From positions 19,856 to 83,855 of the forward strand of contig CAZNVB010000270.1 of NCBI GenBank assembly GCA_964576265.1: a stretch of 64,000 bases of DNA, written 5' to 3'. Below the pieces are notes generated by a model, which was not told the origin of the DNA, searched no databases, and worked only from the letters and a program-made list of their open reading frames with translations. This DNA is from CAZNVB01 sp964576265. GTDB taxonomy: Bacteria; Acidobacteriota; Aminicenantia; Aminicenantales; UBA8522. This document shows, in pieces, positions 8,105-17,236 of the stretch (position 1 is the first letter of the stretch; the number at the start of each line of letters is the position of its first letter). The position numbers and the translations under genes are program-made.

Positions 8105-9013
8105 GTGCCCTGTGCGGATAAGGAAATTATCGCCTTGGGCAAACTTATTAACGCCGAGTTTGTCGGCGCGCTCGGCTTGCCCAGATCCAGCTTTTTCCTC
8201 CGCCTGTTCTGGATTCCACTGCGCATTCCGATCTGCCGCTTTGCCCGCATCGGCTCGACCTTTGACCGGCTGGTCGCTGAAGCGGGTTTTCCCAAGGCCA
8301 GCCGATGGGCGCTGACCCATTGGTGCCGCCGCATTACGGCGCGCGGCCGCGAAAATATCCCGGCCGAGGGTCCCCTCCTGATTGTCACGAACCACCCGGG
8401 GACCTACGATGCACTCATCATTTTCTCGCAGCTGGGGCGGCAGGACATTTCCTGGATCTCCACCGAGATTCCCTTCCTCGATCATCTTCCGCACGTCCGG
8501 AACCACGTCATCTTTGCTTCGAGATCGAATGCCTTCAAGCGCATGGCCGCCATGCGCAGGGGCATCCGACACTTGCAGGACGGCGGAGCTCTGTTATATA
8601 TCGGCTCGGGTCAAATAGATCCAGATCCGGCGGTCTATCCGAACGCGGACGAGCAGATCGAAGAATGGCTTGAAGGGATCGATTTCTTCTTTCGCCATGT
8701 GCGCGGACTGCGGCTCATGCCGACGATCGTCAGCGGGGTGGTTTCACCCAAATGGGCCCGCAGCCCGATCACCTGGCTGCGCCGGAAAGATGTCGACAAA
8801 CGCCGCCTGGCCGAGTTCGGCCAGGTCACTCACCAAATGCTTTTTCCCGGAAAAATGATGTTCACCCCGTCGGTGAGCTTCGGCCGGCCCGTTTCGGCTG
8901 AAATCCTGCGCGAAGAGAGCGGCGAAGAGAACATCCTGCCGGCCGTAATCGCCCGGACAAAAGCGCTCCTGGCGGAACATTGCCGGATCTTCGGCGGGAT
9001 TTGTGGCGCCTGA
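8105..9013 (+). CDS. PlsC-like 1-acylglycerol-3-phosphate acyltransferase family protein
   Basis: A 302-residue protein with the acyltransferase HX4D motif in VTNHPGTYDALI near residue 98, where His and Asp are the catalytic pair. A hydrophobic N-terminal segment (SSFFLRLFWIPLRIPI) could attach it to the membrane. Members acylate lysophosphatidic acid or other lipid acceptors; at 302 residues with a long C-terminal part it is larger than a minimal PlsC, so another acceptor is possible. The start is GTG, there is no Shine-Dalgarno sequence, and a strong -10 sits just ahead. It stands alone, divergent from the frameshifted gene pair. Confidence 0.75.
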   Translation: MPCADKEIIALGKLINAEFVGALGLPRSSFFLRLFWIPLRIPICRFARIGSTFDRLVAEAGFPKASRWALTHWCRRITARGRENIPAEGPLLIVTNHPGTYDALIIFSQLGRQDISWISTEIPFLDHLPHVRNHVIFASRSNAFKRMAAMRRGIRHLQDGGALLYIGSGQIDPDPAVYPNADEQIEEWLEGIDFFFRHVRGLRLMPTIVSGVVSPKWARSPITWLRRKDVDKRRLAEFGQVTHQMLFPGKMMFTPSVSFGRPVSAEILREESGEENILPAVIARTKALLAEHCRIFGGICGA

Positions 9014-9120
9014 ACATTGGAGAGCGGAAGTCCCATCTCCATCAAGCACCCGGCTGTCGTCGAATGGTTCAACGGAAATTCCCCAAAGGAGTGAGTGGGA
9101 ATTCCATTGGCCCGGCTGAG

Positions 9121-9149
9121 TTGACACCCCTCGGCTGATCACATATATT
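9121..9149 (+). promoter_or_regulatory. Promoter of the second sialidase-like gene
   Basis: TTGACA (9121-9126), 17 bp, TATATT (9144-9149). The predicted start near 9156 leaves about 10 nt before the ATG at 9166, with only a weak GAG as ribosome binding site. Confidence 0.65.
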
Positions 9150-9165
9150 TTCGACGAGCAGAATC

Positions 9166-10302
9166 ATGAAGAATTCGGTGGAGATCGTCGACCAAGGGAT
9201 CGTTTTTCGGGGCGAACGAGGAAGCGATCACGCAAGCTGCGCTTTTCCCGGGATCACCGCGCTTCCGGACGGACGCTGGATTTGCGGGTTCCGAGCGGCC
9301 CCGACGAAAGCAGGAACATCCGGCCAGCACGCTCTTCTCGCCATCTCTGATAATGAAGGAAAAACTTGGCCCACGGTCGTCGGTCCATTCGTTCCTCCTT
9401 CCGTCGACAGCCGTCCCGGACTCTTCCGTGTCGCATATCCCACAGCGCTCGGCAGAGACAAGGTGGTCGCGGCCCTCTGCTGGGTCGACCATTCCGACCC
9501 CGCATTGCCCTTTTTTAATGAAAAGACCGAAGGCCTGCTCGACACGCGAATTTTTCTTTCTTTCTCGAATGATGGCGGCGTCACCTGGTCGGTTCCCCGA
9601 CTGATCGACACCTTCCCCTTCAAAGTCCCCACTCCCTTGACCGGTCCGATTCTCGTCTTGCCGAACGGCGGGTGGGCCCTCCAGTTCGAACTCAATAAGC
9701 CCTATCACGATCCGGAACCCTGGCGCCATGCTTCTGTGCTCATGTTTTCCAACGACCGGGGTCGGTCATGGCCGGATCATGTCGTCGTCAGTCACGACCC
9801 GACAAACAGGATTTTTTATTGGGATCAGCGACCGGCCGTGCTCGATGACGGAACACTGCTGGATGTGTTCTGGACCTATGACCGGGCAGCAGCGAATTAT
9901 CTGAATATTCACGCCCGCCAATCGACGACCGGCGGGCGAACCTGGTCTGAATTCTGGGATACGGGCGTCGCCGGCCAGCCGGCACAGCCGGTTTGCCTCC
10001 CCGGCGGCCGGATGGCCATGGTTTATGTGGACAGGACCGAAGCGCCGGCGATCAAGCTTCGACTTAGCGCCGACGGCGGGAAAACATGGCCGGCCGAAAC
10101 CGAGATGAACCTCTTTCAGCCGGAACTTGCCTCGCAATCGGGAAAGAAGAGCTCCCTGCAGGAGGCTTGGTCGGAGATGGAGAAGTTCTCTCTCGGCCTT
10201 CCGGCGACTGCTCGCCTGCCGAACGGCGATATCCTGGTCGTCTTTTATGCCGGCCCCGAGCCCGACCTCACCGACATCCGCTGGCTCCGTCTCAAATCGT
10301 GA
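9166..10302 (+). CDS. Cytoplasmic sialidase-like (BNR/Asp-box) protein
   Basis: A 378-residue propeller with five Asp boxes: SDNEGKTW, SNDGGVTW, SNDRGRSW, STTGGRTW and SADGGKTW. Unlike the protein encoded at 2138-3427, it has no signal peptide or membrane segment, so it should act in the cytoplasm on an imported substrate. The sialidase fold is clear, but I did not locate a full Arg triad by eye, so the glycoside it cleaves is unknown. It is convergent with the seven-gene operon that ends at 10445, which carries a sodium symporter; this gene could process what the symporter brings in. Confidence 0.7.
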   Translation: MKNSVEIVDQGIVFRGERGSDHASCAFPGITALPDGRWICGFRAAPTKAGTSGQHALLAISDNEGKTWPTVVGPFVPPSVDSRPGLFRVAYPTALGRDKVVAALCWVDHSDPALPFFNEKTEGLLDTRIFLSFSNDGGVTWSVPRLIDTFPFKVPTPLTGPILVLPNGGWALQFELNKPYHDPEPWRHASVLMFSNDRGRSWPDHVVVSHDPTNRIFYWDQRPAVLDDGTLLDVFWTYDRAAANYLNIHARQSTTGGRTWSEFWDTGVAGQPAQPVCLPGGRMAMVYVDRTEAPAIKLRLSADGGKTWPAETEMNLFQPELASQSGKKSSLQEAWSEMEKFSLGLPATARLPNGDILVVFYAGPEPDLTDIRWLRLKS

Positions 10303-10444
10303 CGGCCAGCGCTTCCCCGACAGCGATTTTCTGCTCAAAACCTCGGCCCCTTTTTATTCTCATTCCCCATTTTTCTCGATTCGGCTCGAACGATTCGCAA
10401 ATTTCTTAAAACCTTTCCCCTTCCATATTTCTGAATCCATCCGG

Positions 10445-11566
10445 CTAATACCTTCCATATTGCTCTACCAGATCGCGCATGACGAAAATTCGTTCCTCCG
10501 CCGCGCCCGGGGGGACCTGGTCGCCGGCGTTGGCGATCAAGCGGGTACTCCGCTTTTTGAGCTCGAGCCAATCCAGAACGGACTTCTTGAACACTTCAAG
10601 GGGAACATCGGGAAGCCAGAGGTTGGGGGGGACTCCGCCCGAGAGGATAAAGTCGGGTCCCGCCTCGTCCCGACATTCTTCCGGTGTCAAATCGCCAAAG
10701 GGCGTTGGAGTCACGGCGTCTGCGCAGTCGGCTCCGGTTTCCCGGATCATCTTCAACGCCCCCCGCAGACGGCCGTCGATGTGCACGGCGACGAACTTGC
10801 CGGCGGCATGAAGCCGCCGCACAGCTTCCACATAGAACGGCCGGGACCAGCGGTTGAAGAAGCTCGGCGGCTGGATATCGCTCGAAAAATTATCGCCCAA
10901 GCAGATGACCTCGGCCGGCGATTGAGCCAGAAGGTCGATCAGGTCGAGGTTGTTTTCGTTGATTTCGTCCACGACTTCTCGGAGGGTCTCGGGCCAGTCG
11001 GCAACGGCAAAGAGAGTCCCCTCGACGCCCATCCAATAGTGCATCAGCTGGCCGACGGCGCTATAGCCGCTCAGGGCATAGACGATGCCCGTTTCGCCGA
11101 CATAATCGCTCCAGGTGCGGTAATTCTCCCAGAGGGGAGAATAAGCGCGGGACCGGAGCGCATCGGCCAGGATGCGGAGATCACGCTCATCGCGGACGCC
11201 CCATTTTGTGATCGCCCAGGAATAGGACTCTTCATTCCAGATCCGCTTGCGTTCGATCGCGCCAAGGGGGGTCTTCAGCCGCCAGGTGATCTCAGGGACT
11301 CCGTTCTTCAATTCCCTGCTGACCTCGGAGACGACATCGCTCCCATACGTCACCGAATAAAACGCGGCCAGGTTGGGCATATAGAATCCGACCCCCGCCT
11401 TTTTATGGTAACCGATGAGTTCCGTCTCCGGCTTTTCATAGGCGACGGTAAGATCCCAGGGCATCCGGTTTTTATGGTAGAACCAATGGGAAAGGTCGAG
11501 CATCATGGGAACGACATCAGGCGTCTCGCCGCGATAGACCGCCAAGATCCTCTCCCTTAAAGTCAC
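10445..11566 (-). CDS. Uroporphyrinogen decarboxylase (URO-D) family protein
   Basis: A 373-residue TIM-barrel protein of the URO-D superfamily. It begins VTLRERILAVYRGETPDVVP, the usual opening of non-haem members, with later segments such as SGGVPPNLWL and FVAVHIDGRLRG. In catabolic gene clusters these proteins often act as methyl- or other group-transfer enzymes rather than in haem synthesis; no corrinoid protein is encoded nearby. I chose the GTG at 11566, which has a GAGGA site, over a TTG 17 codons upstream. It is the last gene of the seven-gene operon, 114 bp after the fusion gene. Confidence 0.75.
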   Translation of the reverse strand: MTLRERILAVYRGETPDVVPMMLDLSHWFYHKNRMPWDLTVAYEKPETELIGYHKKAGVGFYMPNLAAFYSVTYGSDVVSEVSRELKNGVPEITWRLKTPLGAIERKRIWNEESYSWAITKWGVRDERDLRILADALRSRAYSPLWENYRTWSDYVGETGIVYALSGYSAVGQLMHYWMGVEGTLFAVADWPETLREVVDEINENNLDLIDLLAQSPAEVICLGDNFSSDIQPPSFFNRWSRPFYVEAVRRLHAAGKFVAVHIDGRLRGALKMIRETGADCADAVTPTPFGDLTPEECRDEAGPDFILSGGVPPNLWLPDVPLEVFKKSVLDWLELKKRSTRLIANAGDQVPPGAAEERIFVMRDLVEQYGRY

Positions 11567-11680
11567 GACTTCCTCAATTTCTTGGCCCTCGATCTTCTTC
11601 GACAGAATCGGCCCCAAAACACGGCGGCGGCTCGTTCGGCGAAAAAAGGGCCTTTTTCTTTGATCGGTCTTCCTGGTTTT

Positions 11681-13990
11681 TTATAAGAGCCTGGCGAAGC
11701 CGGTGTGGCCGGGCGGTCCCTTCAGCCGTTTTTCCACCTCGTTCTTTTCGAGCGCTTCGGCCATCTCCCCGAAAACGGCGTCGGCGGCGACCTCGAATTT
11801 CGCCAGGATATCTTCCGTGTGAGCGAAACTCGGATAGAACTGAAGGCCGGCCAGAAAGCCTCGCTCGAGCATCAGCTGAGTGTAATAAGTCCGAAGCTCG
11901 TTTCCCTTGTCGTGATGGAAACGGAAATGGGCCAGGCAGGGATAGCCGTCGTCGACGAGAATGGGGAGTCCATACTTCTGACCGTATTTTCGCCAGATAT
12001 CCATCGCCCGGCGGCCGATTTTCTCGACATGCACCGGGACATTGACCCGCCGCATCTTCCGAACCGCAGCCAGGGCCGCCGCTGGCCCGATGCTCTCCGT
12101 CCAGTAGGTACTGCTGATGAAGGAGAGATGGGCGCCTTCCATGGCCGCCGCTCTCCCGATGATCGCCGCCATCGGGTGGCCGTTGCCGAGCGCTTTGGCG
12201 AAGACGGCCATGTCCGGAAAAACACCGAACTTGAGGTGCGCTCCCCCGCCGACCAACCGCCAGCCGATGGTGATTTCGTCGAAGATCACCAGAGCGCCGG
12301 CCCGGTGGGCGCGGTCGATGATTTCCTCCAGAAACCCCGGCCTGGGATCATGGTACCGGCACGGCTCCATGACGACGGCCGCCAGCATTTTGCCGTGACG
12401 CTCAATAATCTCCCGGAATTCATCTTCCTGTTCATAACGAAAAGTCAGAGCCGTTCCCCGGAGCTCCCGGGGAACGCCGAGCGGCTGAAGTCCGGGAAGG
12501 AGATGCCCGCGGAGCGCGTCCTCGGTACCGAGGTTGGCGGCCAGGTACCAGTCATGCCAGCCGCTGTAGCCGCAGATGGCCACGACGGAACGGTCGGTTG
12601 TCGCCCGGGCGATGCGCACGGCGACAGCCATCGCCTCTCCGCCCGATCGCGCATAGCGGACCTGCTCGGCCCAGGGATGGATTTCAAGAAGAAGTTCAGC
12701 CAGGGCGACATCCTCGGGCGGATTCAATTGGCTCATTGAGCCCAGGTTCAGCCGCCTCTTCACGGCGGCGGTCACATCGGGGTCGCGATAGCCTAAGAGG
12801 CAGGAGCCGATCCCGCTTCCCGAAAGATCGAAAAACCGCCGGCCGTCGAAATCCCAGATCTCGCATCCCCGTGCCTCATGAAAGTAGGCCGGCCACAAAC
12901 CGGGAGCCTGCATCTCCGGCCGTTTGCTCAGGAGCTGCGTTCCGCCCGGGATGATCGCTTTCGCCCGTTCGTAAAGCTTCTGGCCTTTCTTCTCGCGCCT
13001 CTCGATTCCGAAAAGATTCGCGGCGTTGCTGTAGAAGATATCTTCGATGTCCGAGCGGTCAAGACCGATCATCTTGGCTCCGTCCCGAAGCGCCCGCAGA
13101 GATTCGATGCCCACGAGAATCGGCCGGCAGGCAGGAGTGATTTTTTCCCAGCGAACGGTCTCGTCGGTCAACCAGAGAAAACCGTCGCCGACCGTGACGG
13201 CCTTCCCCCGCGTTTCCGAAATCCAGTAATCGCTTCCCCAGAGGAGTTTCCGCGGCCCGAATTCCTCCAAGACGGCAACGAGCGCGGCCGGCTCGCAAAT
13301 GGCGGAGGAATCGAAAAAGACATTTTCCAGCCCGCGCAAGGCGGCCAGACCCTTAACCGTATTCGGCGCATGAAATCCGCGGCCGGCATGGGCCAGGATG
13401 AGCGTTGCGTTCGGATAGCGCTCGCATTTCTCTCGGATTTCACGCTGGTTCTCAGGCGCGGCCACGGCCAAGGCTTTGACCAGATGAAGGACAATCACCA
13501 GACGGCGCTCATCGGCAAGCTTCCAGGCCCACTCGGGAAGGAACCGGCCGATCGAGGAGGAAAAAGTGGGCTTCTCTGAGCTGAACGTGTGGTAGGGCTT
13601 AAATCCGGAGATCACGCCCGAGGCGAGATACTTTTCGGTCTTCTCACGAGAATCCTCCGGCCTGATGAGGATGGCTCCGCGGCTCTGGGGGGCGCTCCGG
13701 AGCTCGTCGATCAGATAATCATTCGCCGCCTCTGGATTTGAGCGCGGCTCGCCCAGGAAAAGGCCGCCGACGATTCGGCCGGAGCCGAAAATTCTCTCCT
13801 GGCTCTCTCGCCAGGATTCGATCGACCCGTCCGCCGACCGGGCAAACTCGCAACCTGGCGGAAATAGGCAGTCTTTGACCCGCCAAAGATGGGCGTGAGC
13901 GTCAAAAATCCTGGAAGGAAAAAAGTCCGCGAGTTCGGCAAGAATTTCCTGTTCGGCTACTGTCAGCCGAGCCGCATTTCTCTCTGCCAT
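11681..13990 (-). CDS. Amidohydrolase/class III aminotransferase fusion
   Basis: A 769-residue two-domain enzyme. Residues about 30-340 form an amidohydrolase of the COG2159 type: FDAHAHLW near 33-40, HAGRGFHAP in the middle and LLWGSDYW near 252, as in decarboxylating or lactone-type metal hydrolases. Residues about 345-769 form a glutamate-1-semialdehyde-aminomutase-like class III PLP domain: AIIPGGTQLLSKRPE at its start, VIFDEITIGWR as the cofactor Asp region, and FAKALGNGHPMAA with the Schiff-base Lys near 597. Both active sites look intact, which suggests two linked steps, for example opening an amide or lactone and then transaminating or isomerising the product. The ATG at 13990 has a GGAG site; a TTG four codons earlier is less likely. 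It lies 31 bp after the symporter gene. Confidence 0.8.
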   Translation of the reverse strand: MAERNAARLTVAEQEILAELADFFPSRIFDAHAHLWRVKDCLFPPGCEFARSADGSIESWRESQERIFGSGRIVGGLFLGEPRSNPEAANDYLIDELRSAPQSRGAILIRPEDSREKTEKYLASGVISGFKPYHTFSSEKPTFSSSIGRFLPEWAWKLADERRLVIVLHLVKALAVAAPENQREIREKCERYPNATLILAHAGRGFHAPNTVKGLAALRGLENVFFDSSAICEPAALVAVLEEFGPRKLLWGSDYWISETRGKAVTVGDGFLWLTDETVRWEKITPACRPILVGIESLRALRDGAKMIGLDRSDIEDIFYSNAANLFGIERREKKGQKLYERAKAIIPGGTQLLSKRPEMQAPGLWPAYFHEARGCEIWDFDGRRFFDLSGSGIGSCLLGYRDPDVTAAVKRRLNLGSMSQLNPPEDVALAELLLEIHPWAEQVRYARSGGEAMAVAVRIARATTDRSVVAICGYSGWHDWYLAANLGTEDALRGHLLPGLQPLGVPRELRGTALTFRYEQEDEFREIIERHGKMLAAVVMEPCRYHDPRPGFLEEIIDRAHRAGALVIFDEITIGWRLVGGGAHLKFGVFPDMAVFAKALGNGHPMAAIIGRAAAMEGAHLSFISSTYWTESIGPAAALAAVRKMRRVNVPVHVEKIGRRAMDIWRKYGQKYGLPILVDDGYPCLAHFRFHHDKGNELRTYYTQLMLERGFLAGLQFYPSFAHTEDILAKFEVAADAVFGEMAEALEKNEVEKRLKGPPGHTGFARLL

Positions 13991-14021
13991 CGTCTCCGGC
14001 AACTATACAAAAAAGTCCGCT

Positions 14022-15593
14022 TTATCTCAAGCTTCTTTCCGCCGCCTGTTTTCTTTTCCCCGTTACCAAACTGAACAGAATCGAGGAGACGACCGAGGTC
14101 GCGAGGGAGGCGGGAATGATCCACTGGAAACCGGGACTCGGATGGCCCGTCAACGGCTGCCAGAAGGCAATGAGGAAGGCGGCGACGAAACCGACGGCAG
14201 AGCCGAGAATGGTCCCGAGCGGAGTGGCCCATCGCCAGAAAATCGCCATAAAGAATAAATTGAAGAGGGGGGCGACAAAAAGCCCGTTGCTGCGGTTCGT
14301 CATCTCGATGATATTTCCTGGGACGCGGTTCATCAGCGTGCTCAAAAAAATCACCACGAGGCCGATGACAACGGTCGCATATCGAGAAGCCCGGACTCCC
14401 GCTTTGTTTTCATCGGCCGTCTCCCGTCCGGCCTGGGATTTGCTTTTTGTTCCCAGGCTTCCGGAATGCTTTTCGGCCTTTTTCCGCCGGCCGATAAAAT
14501 CCGTTACCACCACCGCGGCGGTGGAGTTCACACCCGACCCGAAACTCACCAGGACCGTCGAGATCACTCCGGCCAGCAAAAAACCGGCCGCGCCGTGGGG
14601 CAGGATATTGGCGATCAGATGGGGAAAAAGAAAATCCGCATCGCCGGTGATGCTCCGCCCTTCGGCCGCGAGATGAGGGTTGGCCTGAAAGAAGGCCAGG
14701 ACGGCGAACCCGACAGCTCCAAGGAAAATCGTCAGGACGGCATCGGCGATATTGTTCGAGAGAAAAGCCTTTCTCGCCTGGCGAAGATTCCGCGTGGAGA
14801 TGTACCTCTGGATGGCGATCTGATCCGAGCCGGCGGTGCAAATCCACCAGCAGATGGAAGTGATCATCATCCCGATGACGGTGATCCGGACTTGAGGGTC
14901 GAAGCTGAAAAGTGTGAACGATTGCCAGTGGGGGGCCCAACGGGTAGGAATCCAGGCACCGATCCCGCCCATCCGGAAGCTGATGAAGACGAGCGTCAGG
15001 ACGGCGCCGAAAAAGAGGAGGAAAAACTTGACTACGCCCGTCGCCACAGCCGCTTTAAAACCGCCCAGGGCGGAATAGAGCAGGGTCGCCGCCCCAAGAA
15101 CAAGAACAATGGGCAGAATGGCCCCCTCTCCCCAGTTCATCATCACGACGAAGGTTTTGGCTGAAAGGTAGACAATCAGGGCCATCCAGACGATCCTGAT
15201 CAGGATAAAAAGCACGGAGCCGGTCAGGCGAACTTTTGGGCCGAGCGGTTTCTCCAGAATCTCATAGGCGCTGGTAATCGGAAGCTTCATGAAGATCGGA
15301 ATCAGAAAATAGGCGACGAGCAGAAAGACAAACGGCAAAGCCAGGAGTGAAGCGATGATAAACACCGGACCGTATTTGATCGTCTCGCCGACCACCGCCA
15401 AATAAGAGATGAGGCTGACCAAGGTGACGATGATCGAGATGCCCGAGGCAATGGGGTTTGTTCGCCGTCCGCCGAGCAGAAAATCATCCCGGCTCTTCTG
15501 CCGCCTCGAATAGTACCAGCCGATCAGAATGACTATAAAAAAATAGAGGGCAACGACCAGCCAATCCAGAAATCCGACACCTCGGTGAATCAT
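14022..15593 (-). CDS. Sodium:solute symporter (SSS family)
   Basis: A 523-residue membrane protein with about 13 hydrophobic segments. It starts MIHRGVGFLDWLVVALYFFI, then a short loop and RRQKSRDDFLLGGR, the usual first cytoplasmic loop of the SSS family. Members import sugars, sialic acid, amino acids, myo-inositol or carboxylates with sodium. A polar insert (about residues 380-405, KKAEKHSGSLGTKSKSQAGR) lies in a late loop. The gene is inside a catabolic operon, between an SDR and the amidohydrolase fusion, so it probably imports the substrate of that pathway. No Shine-Dalgarno sequence precedes the ATG, but a TATAAT at 15603-15608 does. Confidence 0.85.
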   Translation of the reverse strand: MIHRGVGFLDWLVVALYFFIVILIGWYYSRRQKSRDDFLLGGRRTNPIASGISIIVTLVSLISYLAVVGETIKYGPVFIIASLLALPFVFLLVAYFLIPIFMKLPITSAYEILEKPLGPKVRLTGSVLFILIRIVWMALIVYLSAKTFVVMMNWGEGAILPIVLVLGAATLLYSALGGFKAAVATGVVKFFLLFFGAVLTLVFISFRMGGIGAWIPTRWAPHWQSFTLFSFDPQVRITVIGMMITSICWWICTAGSDQIAIQRYISTRNLRQARKAFLSNNIADAVLTIFLGAVGFAVLAFFQANPHLAAEGRSITGDADFLFPHLIANILPHGAAGFLLAGVISTVLVSFGSGVNSTAAVVVTDFIGRRKKAEKHSGSLGTKSKSQAGRETADENKAGVRASRYATVVIGLVVIFLSTLMNRVPGNIIEMTNRSNGLFVAPLFNLFFMAIFWRWATPLGTILGSAVGFVAAFLIAFWQPLTGHPSPGFQWIIPASLATSVVSSILFSLVTGKRKQAAERSLR

Positions 15594-15602
15594 CGAGCGG
15601 GG

Positions 15603-15608
15603 ATTATA
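15603..15608 (-). promoter_or_regulatory. Possible internal -10 for the symporter
   Basis: Minus-strand TATAAT in the 20-bp gap between the SDR and symporter genes, ending 9 nt before the ATG at 15593. No good -35 is visible. It could provide extra, near-leaderless transcription of the symporter and the two genes after it. Confidence 0.3.
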
Positions 15609-15613
15609 TCATA

Positions 15614-16399
15614 TTATTTGGCGGTGTAGCCGCCGTCGACGGGAATATTCGCTCCCGTCACATAGGCCGAGCTATCCGAGGCCAGAAAGACAATGACCCC
15701 CTTGAGGTCGGTCTCATTGGCCAGTCGGCCGAGGAAAGTCCGTCGGCTGTAATTCTTGACGAACGCCTCGGGCATTTTGGCGGTCCGGAATCCTCCCGGA
15801 CTCACGCAGTTGCATCTCACGCCCCGAGCGCCGTAATAGCTGGCGATGAAGCGGGTGAAATTGATCATCCCTCCTTTATGGAAAAAATAATCCGGATACC
15901 AGGCGTGCATCTCGGTTCCCTCGTAGATCGGCGGATCAGGTCCGATCATGCCATGAATCGAGCCGATGTTGATAATCGAGCCGTTCCCCTGTTCGGCCAT
16001 GACGTCGCCCATGGCGCGAGTGATAACGAAAAGTCCGGTGGCGTTGACCCGCATGCTCTCGGCGAAGGTCGAGGCATCATCGGCAAAGCCTTTCTTCATC
16101 GGCCTCAAAACGGCGTTGTTGACCAAGATATCGATCCTTCCGGTCCGTTTTAGGATTTCGTCTCGCAGGGCGAGAACCGACTTCTCATCCCCCTGATCGA
16201 GATGAAGAGCCGCGACTTCCAAGCCGTTCTCAAACAGCTTGGCGGCGAAAAGTCGCAGGGCCTGAAGATTCCGCGAGGCCATGAAGGTCCTGGCCCCGGC
16301 TTCGGCCAGAGCTTCGACGATCTGGCGACCGTAGAGACCGGCTCCGCCCGTCACAAGTGCTGTCTTCCCTTTGAGGGAAAACATCTCCAAAATTCCCAT
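15614..16399 (-). CDS. Short-chain dehydrogenase/reductase (SDR)
   Basis: A 261-residue classical SDR. Landmarks are VTGGAGLYGRQI (NAD(P)-binding glycine motif, residues 16-27), NNAV near 90, the catalytic Ser region INIGSIHG, and YFFHK with the catalytic Tyr and Lys. The C-terminal GANIPVDGGYTAK is typical. It would oxidise or reduce a hydroxy/keto group of the operon's substrate. The loop before the catalytic Tyr is enlarged (GPDPPIYEGTEMHAWYPD). The ATG has a GGAGAG site. It sits 32 bp after the aldolase gene and 20 bp before the symporter gene. Confidence 0.85.
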   Translation of the reverse strand: MGILEMFSLKGKTALVTGGAGLYGRQIVEALAEAGARTFMASRNLQALRLFAAKLFENGLEVAALHLDQGDEKSVLALRDEILKRTGRIDILVNNAVLRPMKKGFADDASTFAESMRVNATGLFVITRAMGDVMAEQGNGSIINIGSIHGMIGPDPPIYEGTEMHAWYPDYFFHKGGMINFTRFIASYYGARGVRCNCVSPGGFRTAKMPEAFVKNYSRRTFLGRLANETDLKGVIVFLASDSSAYVTGANIPVDGGYTAK

Positions 16400-16431
16400 G
16401 GCGTCTCTCCGTTCAACTCATCCCTTCTCTT

Positions 16432-17226
16432 TCAAGCGGGACGAGACTTTCGAAGGCTCGAAGTGAATCTGGCAAAGTCGGCGGCTACCCGGCCGAAATA
16501 ATCTCCCAGCCCAAGGACGTCGGCGCCGATGGCAAAGAACCGGTACCCCATCTCCAGGAATTCGGGAATGCTGGCCACAGGGCCGGTCGTCCCGGCGAAT
16601 TTGCCCTTGGCCAGAGCGGCCTGAGCTACCCGCTCCCTCGCTTCGATGAGACGAGGATGCTTGAAATCCCCGGGAGAGCCCAGTCCATGGCTGAAATCTC
16701 CGGGCCCGAAAAAGAGGATGTCCAGGCCGGCCAGAGCCGCGATCGCCTCAAGTTCGGCCAGGGGTTCCGGATCTTCGATCTGAAAAATGATAAAGCGATC
16801 CTCGTTGGATCGTCTGATGTATTCTTCAACCGGAGTCTGGGCATATGCGCCGTCGGCGTTTCCGCCGTCAAGAGGCCGCCGGCCCAGGGGATGAAAACGC
16901 GTCATGCGGAGGACGTTCTCGGCGTCCGCCAGACTCATGATGTGCGGCACCATGATTCCCGCGGCATCGAGCTCGAGCGGCCGGACGTAATCGGAATAGC
17001 TCCCTCTGGCCGTCCGAACAAGGACATCGACATTATAGGCCTTGGCCGCATAAATCTGGGCCTCGAGAACCGACCAATCCGAAGCGACATGTTCCAGGTC
17101 CAGCCAGAGGCAATCCACTCCGGACATGGCCGCAAGCTCGGCCACGCGGGCATTGTCGAGGTTCAGCTTGACGCAGCTCACCGCGTCGCCCGCCCTGAGT
17201 TTTTCCAGCACCCGGCTTCGTCTCAT
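16432..17226 (-). CDS. HpcH/HpaI-type aldolase
   Basis: A 264-residue class II pyruvate-type aldolase. Signature elements are CLWLDLEHV near residue 40 (Glu), FQIEDPEPLAELEAI (Glu metal ligand) and LFFGPGDFSHGLG (Asp metal ligand). The family cleaves 2-keto-3-deoxy or 4-hydroxy-2-oxo acids to pyruvate and an aldehyde. This suits a pathway in which dehydrogenases first make a keto-deoxy acid. The ATG at 17226 has an AAGGAG site and lies 10 bp after the dehydrogenase stop; the frame is open upstream, but that start has no such support. Confidence 0.85.
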   Translation of the reverse strand: MRRSRVLEKLRAGDAVSCVKLNLDNARVAELAAMSGVDCLWLDLEHVASDWSVLEAQIYAAKAYNVDVLVRTARGSYSDYVRPLELDAAGIMVPHIMSLADAENVLRMTRFHPLGRRPLDGGNADGAYAQTPVEEYIRRSNEDRFIIFQIEDPEPLAELEAIAALAGLDILFFGPGDFSHGLGSPGDFKHPRLIEARERVAQAALAKGKFAGTTGPVASIPEFLEMGYRFFAIGADVLGLGDYFGRVAADFARFTSSLRKSRPA

Positions 17227-17236
17227 GATCAACTCC

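Noticed and set aside
9075..9105. Imperfect palindrome with GGAAATTCCC and GGGAATTCC
   Set aside because: It has no T-run and no link to a promoter box; possibly a chance match or the end of the acyltransferase transcript.
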